In this document: positions 58,501 to 64,000 of the stretch, in pieces
How positions within the stretch are numbered: position 1 is the stretch's first letter
Layout: every line of letters begins with the position of its first letter
Assembly (NCBI GenBank): GCA_018268085.1
Contig: JAFDXE010000011.1
Coordinates: forward strand, 45,550 to 109,549
Reading direction: 5' to 3'
Length of the DNA: 64,000 bases
Source: Bacteroidota bacterium
GTDB lineage: Bacteria; Bacteroidota; Bacteroidia; Chitinophagales; Chitinophagaceae
Notes under the pieces: generated by a model
Database searches by the model: none
Seen by the model: only the letters and a program-made list of their open reading frames with translations
What the model was told of the DNA's origin: nothing
Program-made: the position numbers and the translations under genes

Positions 58501-60669
58501 ACCAAAAGTTCGTGTACCCGCTCCCGATACCGTAGCCATTGTAGATGTTCCGGTAAGATTAAACGTAGCCCCGTTAGAAACACTAAAATTCTTATTGGAA
58601 GCTAAGGTTATTGCAAAACCTCCGTTATTGAATGTTCCGCTTTGCACACTCAGATTTCCGGTGATGTTGGTTGCAGCCATTGTATTTGCCAATGTTGCTC
58701 CGGCTCCACCAGTTGTATTAATTGTTAGATTATTATAACCACCTGCACTGAAAATAGCTACTGTTTGTGCATTAGTGTCGTCATTGTAGTTAAATGTACT
58801 GTTGGTTCCTGTAGTAAGTGTTGACGTTGCAGTAGTGAGCGTGCCTTTTAAATTCAATGTAGCTCCCGCTCCTGAAATATCTATTACTTTATTCGCTGCT
58901 GTAGTTCCCGACAAAGTAATACCACCATTTGCATTTAGTGTACCGGTTGTAACCGCAATTTTTGTAACCCTGGCACTTGTGTTCGTACCTGCCATTGTGA
59001 TAAGCCCGGACACAGTTGCTGAACCAGCATTGATATTCCATGCAGTAGTGAATGTTGTACCCCCTGAAGGTTGGTTAATAGTTACTGCGCCGTTTACAGT
59101 TAATGAGGAACTTCCTGAATGAGTTAATGAACTGTTTGCAGCACTGGCATTGAAAGTTAATGAAGCACACGTGTTATTATTACTCATCGTTACAACAGAA
59201 CTGTTGTCTATCACCAATCCACCGAAAGTGGAACTGGCAGACCCGCTGATTGCCTGCGTAGTACCGGAAAAAGTTGTTGTTCCTGCTCCGCCGGTAAATG
59301 CCGTACCATTATTTGTAAAGTTTCCATCCAGTATAATATTAAAGTTGTTGGCGTTTAATGTTCCCTGGGATATCAATAAATTCCCGGTTAAAGTTGTATT
59401 GGCACTAAGTGTAACCGAAGTGGGATTATCGATCGTGATATTCGCAGTTGTGTTTTGCGTTAATCCATTTCCTGTAACCTGTGCTGAAGTTCCGTTATAG
59501 ATGAAATTGGCTCCGGCTGAATAGGTTCTCGTTCCTGCTACCTGGATGTTTCCGGTAGCACCTGTTGTAGTAATACCTGCTGTTGATGTAACACCCAGTG
59601 TAGCACCTGACAGAATTGTAAATGTACCGCCACCTGAAATTACCGTACCCGGTGCATCCATTTGTAAAGTTCCGCTGGGCACCCTGAAATTTACAGCGTT
59701 AGAAATTGTAGCACCTGAAGTGTACGTCTGCACACCGGCACCGGTAAAGGAAATATTATTGGTAGCGGTTCCGGTTTCAGTAATTGTACCGCCTGTTGCT
59801 GAAAAATCTCCCACAACATTAAAATTGGTAGTACCGCCGCCGCCAGATAAGTTTAATGTTCCGCCGGAGATAGAAAAAGCTCCGTTGATATTTACGGTCC
59901 AGGTATTTGTACCACCGGTTCCACCGATGTAAAATGTACCACCGGTTTGGCTATAATTACCGGCAATATCAATCGTTTCAGTTACTCCTGAATTGGAAAG
60001 TCGGGTAGAGCCACTTCCCGTACTTCTCACGGTAAAATCTCCGTTTACAACGGTAAGGTTCCCAACAAGCGATATGTCGCCCGTTTGCCCGGTTGAATTC
60101 CAGGTAAAATTACCAAACGACTGTACAAATGTTCCAACCGTAGGAACGGTATTGGTAATACCAGTTATATTACAATTAGAAGCTGCATTCCAGGTAGCCG
60201 TTGGGATGTTACCTCCATTCCTATTATGAATATATGTACCACCAGCACCAAACGCCAGCGTACCAGTTGTTGTAATTGCTCCGGCCCCGCCTGTTACTTC
60301 CAAAGTTCCATCAACGGTAAAATCAGTTCCGCCACCATTCGCTATGGTGAGTGTAACATTATTTACCGTAACCTTACCGCCAGAATTAACCGTTACCTGG
60401 TCTACCGTTACTGCAGCAGTTACGGTTACCACGTTTGGACTTTGAATGGTGATTACATTCACGCCATTGGTAGGAGTTCCCTGGCCAGCCGTTGGCGTTT
60501 GCCAGGCAGTACCATTGTATCGCTCCCAAGTGGAAAGGGTATTCCAGTTGCCTGAGTTCACAGAACGATAGTCGTTTAAAGTCTGCCCAAATGTTGTCGA
60601 AAATGAGGACATACAAATGACAAAAAGCGCAATTGCCCAATTTATGGGCATGCGGGAAGTTTTCTTCAT
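52582..60669 (-). CDS. Giant beta-helix T9SS adhesin with SprB, Ig and PKD modules (2695 aa)
   Basis: 2695 residues from the ATG at 60669, where MKKTSRMPINWAIALFVICMSSFSTTFGQ gives a clean signal; the 28 extra residues upstream do not. Residues 30-1600 are beta-helix-like repeats rich in Asn, Thr and Gly (for example GNLLISQGTLNANNFNI and FTNNGTAFTGGAGTTTFSGT). Then come three SprB-type repeats (about 1635-1870, GLAPGTYTLTI, ALSAGTYDVEIRD), two Ig-like units (about 1876-2040), six PKD-like units with GPVNVCSYI and ATSYTW (2041-2600), and a type A sorting domain with VYPNPTVNDF, VLDIQGRELKRL and LKAGSYMVE. SprB repeats are known from the gliding adhesin of Flavobacterium. A role in gliding or surface adhesion is inferred. 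Confidence 0.9.
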   Translation of the reverse strand: MKKTSRMPINWAIALFVICMSSFSTTFGQTLNDYRSVNSGNWNTLSTWERYNGTAWQTPTAGQGTPTNGVNVITIQSPNVVTVTAAVTVDQVTVNSGGKVTVNNVTLTIANGGGTDFTVDGTLEVTGGAGAITTTGTLAFGAGGTYIHNRNGGNIPTATWNAASNCNITGITNTVPTVGTFVQSFGNFTWNSTGQTGDISLVGNLTVVNGDFTVRSTGSGSTRLSNSGVTETIDIAGNYSQTGGTFYIGGTGGTNTWTVNINGAFSISGGTLNLSGGGGTTNFNVVGDFSATGGTITETGTATNNISFTGAGVQTYTSGATISNAVNFRVPSGTLQMDAPGTVISGGGTFTILSGATLGVTSTAGITTTGATGNIQVAGTRTYSAGANFIYNGTSAQVTGNGLTQNTTANITIDNPTSVTLSANTTLTGNLLISQGTLNANNFNIILDGNFTNNGTAFTGGAGTTTFSGTTQAISGSASSTFGGLVIDNSSVVTMSNNNTCASLTFNASAANSSLTHSGSSSLTVNGAVTINQPSGGTTFTTAWNINAGSATVSGLITMAGTNTSARVTKIAVTTGTLNANGGITLSGTTAANKVIDISGAGATLNLKGTLTTATSTLTTGTNSTFNYNDDTNAQTVAIFSAGGYNNLTINTTGGAGATLANTMAATNITGNLSVQSGTFNNGGFAITLASNKNFSVSNGATFNLTGTSTMATVSGAGTRTFGATSIVNYSGAAQAVPVLSYGNLKLSGSGNKTFAGSTTIVTSLDISGTAVALLPNGSTSSVPVISFNGIGQVSGSWGGSISAATNKNATRFGSTTTGVINVSTTSCTTGQWLGNTNTDWFTASNWCGGVPTSSTDVIIASTAPNQPSINAGGAVCNSITIGSGATLTITGSNGLSVNGDWINNGTFTANTSTVTFTGASAQTIEGSSTTAFRNITINKSSASDVVTSQTTSFTASGNLTITQGILNLTATNADYTITGNISVAANATLKHSVSWDATGFKLGVGGNLSIDGAYDYSAVSRAHISMTGSTKTVHSGTSAFSILTLGTAGAITADGALTVNDNFWAMFGVAGGSFSTNGQSVTANAALLISGGTVNVNGGSLSVTGGISIGVNAVAGALNYSSGSLTTDGVTIGDGTSAAVGLGTFTQSAGTNAVINGNVTINQQTGAATNAWNINAGTATVSGLISFTGTNATLGRIGTIVLTTGTLNANGGISFAGTTPATKVINLGTTGTINLKGALSGTAGATLTAGTAGSVFNYNDNATAQTVNFFGAGAYFNLYINNTSGTGATLGAAVSATNVTGNLRVQSGILNTGAFNIVGNLTRTFEVANGAFFKTTTATTNAFPSGFGTNSLGASSTVEYRANGAQTVSAQNYGNLTITATLSRTVTLANSGTINIAGVFSPAATLTTYTTTGSSVGLNGTTGSQDIPAFAFNNLIINNTSDVNLTGNVNVNGTTNALTFTNGKINTGSNTITLASGVTVTTAGAGKYVNGKLAWGIPTGTPSRTFFVGDASNYTPATIAFTTNVTSGGTVTVNTTAGDHPNISTSSIGASKSVNRYWTIANAGVNPVGYTATFTFINPGDLDAGTNTANVIVQRYVPTIWNNTTIGTRTGTTTQITGVNAFGDFQIGETCIAPTIDAPVVNNVSCNGAADGSIDITTTGGTSPFTYSWSNGATTEDVTGLAPGTYTLTITASGGCTVSTGTISITQPAVLNATVGSTNADCFGAANGSISITSPSGGYGNYEYSINGGSSWQSSGSFAALSAGTYDVEIRDADHTSCIVVLNAALVITEPAQLNGDNLATDATCGNNDGQITITSPTGGSGLYEYTINGGSTWQSSGVFGGLSAGTYDVRIRDANHPACEVTLDGTMVVNQASIPDAPASGGNQSVCYNGDPEQQLTATATSPVSIVWYDAASGGSVVDPPVLVGVGTVTYYAEAQSGACVSAARTAVTLTIQDAPVAPVSGGDQVVCSNGDPFQTLIATASSPATITWYDAASAGSTVDVPALIGVGTVTYYAEASNGTCVSPDRTPVTLTINPILATPGTISGPLDVCPLIGSPTPSVYSIDPVAGATFYTWVVPVGTTIISGQGTTSINVTFDNSFALTNSMFVVTAESPSACTSAPSSIEVLKVVPGIPTAINGPVNVCSYIDQPGNAVYSIDPVANATSYTWQVTGTGMTLVSGQGTTSIEVSYVSGFVSGNIKVTANSNCGNRAPRSLGVTRLIPAAPTVITGPANACTYIGTPTQVTYSIDPVLNATSYTWTVPANVTIVSGQGTTSIQVTFGSGYTTGLFKVKSVANCASSGDRSLSVVAAAASTPGVISGPSNACVFIGTPNNATYSIAPVANATSYNWNVPTGATIVSHPNGPGINDTIITVSFDNSFVSGSTISVQAVACLASASRTFAVSKIVPSTPGIITGITNACPYMVSPSNPSGTAVTYTIAKVANATSYSWNAPAGATITAHPAGSGANDTTVQIIYSSGFTGGAVSVAASSDCGSSTARSLSVTRLTPGTPGAITTVNTSACPSRQYTYTLAAMPSNANSILWTVPALGTIISGQGTLSITVSYTTAAITGTVTATGYNNCANSSTRSININLPACAGGKQVLTGRSVITTNTASDKFEVAVYPNPTVNDFTLRVSTTGSEKINVRVLDIQGRELKRLTVMPNQTTTIGNELKAGSYMVEVSQGDKKNVQKLMKF

Positions 60670-60787
60670 AACAGAAGTTTTAGTGGTATTTATATAATCG
60701 GGGGAATAATTCTTAGTAAAGAATGTCAAAACCGGGGGTAAAAAAATTTTCATTAGCAGTTTATATTTGTTTTATACTAGTCAGTTA

Positions 60788-60802
60788 ACTATACCCTATA
60801 GT
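60788..60802. promoter_or_regulatory. Dyad upstream of the beta-helix adhesin
   Basis: ACTATA-ccc-TATAGT, a perfect inverted repeat about 120 bases before the ATG. The 442-base gap (60670-61111) contains no gene. A weak AAACGGT/ACCGTTT hairpin with a plus-strand T-run at 61033-61070 has no gene to serve. Confidence 0.3.
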
Positions 60803-61111
60803 AAAATAACTACAACACGAAACACGAATACGTAAACGATTAAACGCCAAATAAATTATGCGTAAAACAGCATTGTATTCCCAGAATATTGAAATTGGTA
60901 TAGATTTCAGGACCTGTGTGTCCTAACAAAAAATTGAAAAAACCTGCTATGATACAATATAAACGGTTTTTCAGGGGAGCGTAATTCTACTTAAAAAACA
61001 AGTACCGTAGAATTACCACAAAAGTATAGTCCAAACGGTGAATATCCAAGTTTTTTACCGTTTTTTATTTCGAAGGATTAAAAAAAAGCTATGTGCAAAC
61101 TTGATTTACCC

Positions 61112-61879
61112 TTATTGCTTATTGGATGAGAGTTCTTCTTTTGTTTTTGAATTCAGAAAACGGAGAATGAGAGAGCCCCTGGAAATAAGTCCTTTGTCAA
61201 AGTTTTCCTGACTGATTTCCTTTCCCGAATAAATACCCGCCAGTATTACTTTTGTTCCTGTTTTACTTTTAGAATATACCAGTACCGGTGAACCTGAAAG
61301 ATCTTTTGCGCTTGATTTATCAGTAAGAAAATAAGCAGAATCCCTTGGTAAAAAACTATTGAATTTTGTCTCTATAATATTTACTGAATCTTTTACATAC
61401 CCAACTATGGCCATTTCTGTTTCGGCTGAAACGTCTTTTGATTCCAATCCTACGTAATTAACAGACATATCAGCAGGTATTTCTACAGGCAGTAATACAA
61501 TATCTGTACAACCAAATTCAAAACACACCGGCAATACTTTCTGATCATTCATATTCAGGGAAAGTACTTTTGAATTACTCTTCATGTGATTCTGATCTAT
61601 AAAGATCATCACATTGGTTATTTTTTTCCTTTCATTAGTAGTAGTAAAAAAGTTATGGCGGGTTGTAACAAAATACGATTTGTTCTTATAATATATAAAA
61701 CATCCGGTAATAGGTGACGGACCATTATTAATAATAGCGTAATAAGGATAACTGTATGATTCGAGTTTCACCCGGTCTTTCAGCTCTTTTGATTTAGATG
61801 CTGATTTTGACTTTTGAGCAAGAGTAACTGAGCAAGTGAGTATTAAAATAACAGTTAGTAGTTTGGTGCAGAACTTCAT
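61112..61879 (-). CDS. Exported trypsin-like peptidase
   Basis: 255 residues with signal peptide (MKFCTKLLTVILILTCSVTLAQ). The body shows a trypsin-like triad by position: His75 in FVTTRHNFF, Asp126 in CTDIVLLPV, and Ser195 in DLSGSPVLV, which corresponds to the GDSGGP serine. The region GCFIYYKNKSYFVTTRHN matches the beta-strand before the catalytic His in S1 peptidases. No PDZ domain and no T9SS sorting domain is present, so it is probably periplasmic. It lies between two T9SS adhesin genes, on the same strand. Triad geometry is inferred from motif order. Confidence 0.75.
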   Translation of the reverse strand: MKFCTKLLTVILILTCSVTLAQKSKSASKSKELKDRVKLESYSYPYYAIINNGPSPITGCFIYYKNKSYFVTTRHNFFTTTNERKKITNVMIFIDQNHMKSNSKVLSLNMNDQKVLPVCFEFGCTDIVLLPVEIPADMSVNYVGLESKDVSAETEMAIVGYVKDSVNIIETKFNSFLPRDSAYFLTDKSSAKDLSGSPVLVYSKSKTGTKVILAGIYSGKEISQENFDKGLISRGSLILRFLNSKTKEELSSNKQ

Positions 61880-62000
61880 ATCATAAGTTTAGAGCTACTA
61901 AACTACGAAAATATATGAATCTGTATAAGAATTATTAACTGGCATTAAAAATCAAATCATTCATTCCAAAATACTCAATGTTAGCAATTTACAATACAAA

Positions 62001-62035
62001 TAAAAATCCCGTTTCAGAAGAACGGGATTTTATTT
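62001..62035. terminator. Terminator after the 534-aa T9SS gene
   Basis: AAAATCCCGTT and AACGGGATTTT form an 11-bp stem around TCAGAAG with T-rich flanks on both strands. It lies 20 bases beyond the T9SS gene's stop on the minus strand. Confidence 0.9.
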
Positions 62036-62054
62036 ATTTAAAAAGCATTTTCAA

Positions 62055-63659
62055 TTACATCTTTAGCAACTTCTCCGTTTTCACCGTTCTGCCCTGGCTA
62101 ACTTCAAGAATATAGGTTCCGGCTTTTAACTCATTACCAAAGTTTACAGACTGACCTTTACTTACATTCATCTTTTTTAGTTCCCGGCCCTGGAGGTCTA
62201 ATAATCTCATTTTAATAATGTCATTATTGTTAGAATATACCTGTAATTTAAAATTACTTCTTGATGGATTTGGTGCTACCGTTATCTTTAGTTCCTCTGC
62301 ACCTGGAAATTGCTGCTCTGCAGTATTTCCGCTTACATTATGCGACAATGTATTCGACTGGCTTAATTCCGGAGAACTTCCGTTTTGCCTGCCGGTGTTG
62401 CCGCTCATTCTTTCAACCTGGCAACGATTAAGATTAACAGAAGCCTGCCTTACCGCACTTGAGCTACAATTGTTGGTAGCCGTTGCCGTAATAATACCAG
62501 TAACTCTCGTAGCTGGGTATTGAACTGAAATGGTAGCTGATCCCTGGCCTGTTACACTTATTGCATCAGCAGGAACCGTCCAGTTTATTGCTGTTGCATT
62601 AGATGGCATTGATGGCAATTTATATATCCATTGACGATCCGGGCAAATAGACTGCTCAAGCGGTGTAATTACGCCCGGTGTACCTGCATTCAATTTTCCT
62701 ACATTGAGATTGCGTGGCGAACTATCATCACAACCACTGTTGGCAATTACCGAAATAGTTCCTCCGGTGAAATCACTTGGATATTGTACTGTAATGGTTA
62801 TATCGTTGTTGCCTGGCCCGTTAGGATGGGTTACTATTGCATTTGGCGGTGTAATCCATGTATATGCTGTTGCCCCTGCTACTGGATTAATGGTATAAGT
62901 TGCAGTAATTCCGCCTGGTAGCATGTACGGGCAAGCGTTAGTTGGTCCGCTGATAGGGCCCGGAGTTGAAGGAGCACTACCCGAAACCGTTAGTATCCTT
63001 GCTGCACTGAAACCACAATGGTTAACTGCCTGTACAGTAACAGGACTGGATTTAAATCCGTTTTTAAATACAACATGAATGATGGTATCATTTACACCAG
63101 TTCCATTCGGATGTGTTATTAATGTTGATTTTGGATCTGCTGCCCATATATATGCAGTAGCAGATGGATCTTTTGCAGTAGAATAAGTCGCATGGTTTCC
63201 TGTTCCTATATACACACATGCATTGGAAGGGCCGGCAATTCCATCAGGAGTTGATGGTTGTTGAGATGTAAGGTATAATATCCTGTCGGTACTGTTCCCA
63301 GCCTGGGATATTGATCTTACCCTGATTTGTTTATTGGCAGCAGCGGTAAATGCATCGCTAAATGTTACTACAATTTCTGTAGACCCCTGCCCGCTTACCA
63401 ATGTTGCAGTAGGTGGAATGGTCCATAAATACAATGAAGCCCCTGGAACCGGATCAATACTATAACGCACCTCCTCTCCCGATCCAACGAAGGCACAAAC
63501 ATTTGTTTGCCCGCTTATTGGACCCGGTGTAGCAGGAATTGCCCCCGTTTGGGCTACTACTGGTATGGTTAATGCAAATAATGATACAATTGACAAGAAT
63601 AAGGTCATTCTTTTAAGGAATTGTCCCCTAATTGTAAGCAGATTGGTAGAAAGATTCAT
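62055..63659 (-). CDS. T9SS protein with four PKD-like modules
   Basis: 534 residues. The signal region has a long n-part before MTLFLSIVSLFALTIPVVAQ; the ATG at 63608 is an alternative start. Four PKD-like units follow (GPISGQTNVCAFVG, DGIAGPSNACVYIG, GPISGPTNACPYM, GVITPLEQSICPDRQ), a spacer rich in Asn and Ser, and a sorting domain with VAPNPSRSNFKLQV, LLDLQGRELKKM and ELKAGTYILEV. It looks like a minimal version of the two giant adhesins, made of their C-terminal half only. Confidence 0.92.
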   Translation of the reverse strand: MNLSTNLLTIRGQFLKRMTLFLSIVSLFALTIPVVAQTGAIPATPGPISGQTNVCAFVGSGEEVRYSIDPVPGASLYLWTIPPTATLVSGQGSTEIVVTFSDAFTAAANKQIRVRSISQAGNSTDRILYLTSQQPSTPDGIAGPSNACVYIGTGNHATYSTAKDPSATAYIWAADPKSTLITHPNGTGVNDTIIHVVFKNGFKSSPVTVQAVNHCGFSAARILTVSGSAPSTPGPISGPTNACPYMLPGGITATYTINPVAGATAYTWITPPNAIVTHPNGPGNNDITITVQYPSDFTGGTISVIANSGCDDSSPRNLNVGKLNAGTPGVITPLEQSICPDRQWIYKLPSMPSNATAINWTVPADAISVTGQGSATISVQYPATRVTGIITATATNNCSSSAVRQASVNLNRCQVERMSGNTGRQNGSSPELSQSNTLSHNVSGNTAEQQFPGAEELKITVAPNPSRSNFKLQVYSNNNDIIKMRLLDLQGRELKKMNVSKGQSVNFGNELKAGTYILEVSQGRTVKTEKLLKM

Positions 63660-63868
63660 AGAATTACGGGTTTGATATTGAGATTTTCAGACACACACCG
63701 GCCAAACCAGTGCTCCAGTTCACTGAATCAATAACAAACGAATGAATTTTTAGAATATTATGTGAAATATAAAAAAAAATGAAGAAATATCTTTTGAGGC
63801 TATGGACAATGAATACGGCGTAGTATAACGTACCAGAGTGTCCCTGGCTTACAGCTACTCCAAAAATC

Positions 63869-63902
63869 AAAGAGGCCCTGTATCACTACAGAGCCTCTTT
63901 TG
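63869..63902 (-). terminator. Terminator of the partial T9SS gene
   Basis: On the minus strand AAAGAGGCTCTGTA pairs with TACAGGGCCTCTTT (14 bp, one G-U) around GTGA, followed by GATTTTT. It lies just after the partial gene's stop. Confidence 0.85.
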
Positions 63903-63925
63903 TATTTCTTAAATGATCCTTCTCC

Positions 63926-64000
63926 TTAGAACTTGATCACTTTCTTAGTCTTTACTACCGTTCCCTGTCTTACTTCCACCAGGTATGATCCCGCTTTCAG
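63926..64000 (-). CDS. T9SS protein, C-terminal end only
   Basis: The last 24 codons plus TAA of a gene running off the window. It reads LKAGSYLVEVRQGTVVKTKKVIKF in two halves, with the conserved LKAGSY and KVIKF ending of type A sorting domains. It is a fourth member of the same surface-protein group. Confidence 0.85.
   Translation of the reverse strand: MKAGSYLVEVRQGTVVKTKKVIKF

Noticed and set aside
55822..60555. Many long plus-strand open frames (for example 56153-56551, 57938-58447, 59150-59500)
   Set aside because: Same effect over the 2695-residue adhesin: hydrophobic Val/Pro-rich translations, no starts with promoters, no family.
61033..61070. AAACGGT/ACCGTTT hairpin with T-run as terminator of a hidden small RNA
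   Set aside because: The stem is short and the loop long and AT-rich; no promoter or open frame precedes it on the plus strand.

Overview
The window is chromosomal DNA of a Bacteroidota bacterium, most likely in or near the family Chitinophagaceae (inference). The evidence is two SusC/SusD pairs, type IX secretion (T9SS) C-terminal sorting domains, LytTR regulation, a eukaryote-like citrate synthase, promoters of the TTG-N19-TAnnTTTG type, and an almost complete lack of Shine-Dalgarno sequences. GC content is moderate to low.

Layout. (1) 1-750: the end of a branched-chain aminotransferase gene and a DinB-like gene. (2) 0.8-14.3 kb: two SusC-SusD-surface lipoprotein operons transcribed away from each other, with a LytS-like histidine kinase and a LytTR response regulator between them. 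No glycoside hydrolase is present, so the nutrient is unknown. (3) 14.5-15.7 kb: two tiny exported Cys-rich proteins, a possible micro-transcription unit with a strong terminator, and tRNA-Ala(GGC) next to a decayed partial copy of itself. (4) 15.7-22.1 kb: an HxlR regulator divergent from an NmrA-like reductase, then citrate synthase, an LptF/LptG-type permease, a BaiN/HI0933-type flavoprotein and methionine aminopeptidase. (5) 22.1-34.3 kb: the S10-spc ribosomal protein operon, rpsJ to secY, on the minus strand. It has a clear promoter before rpsJ and a terminator after secY. The usual str genes upstream and alpha-operon genes downstream are absent. (6) 34.4-39.5 kb: a hypothetical gene, a GIN-domain lipoprotein, GMP synthase, a periplasmic-binding-protein-like gene, and a multiply broken remnant of a ligase-associated DNA exonuclease. 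(7) 39.6-45.9 kb: a 2106-residue secreted modular adhesin. (8) 46.5-52.5 kb: a CzcCBA-type heavy-metal RND efflux operon led by a small Asp-rich exported protein. (9) 52.6-64 kb: a 2695-residue secreted adhesin, a trypsin-like exported protein, a 534-residue T9SS protein and the end of a fourth T9SS protein.

The four T9SS proteins share nearly the same sorting domain. Three of them also share PKD-like modules, which suggests one recently expanded surface-adhesin family. No CRISPR array, prophage or insertion sequence was seen. The least ordinary parts are the LytTR/SusCD block with its dyad elements, the Cys-rich pair, the micro-ORF with its own terminator, the tRNA remnant carrying a palindrome, the repeat-filled ribosomal intergenic gaps, and the repeat-built adhesins.
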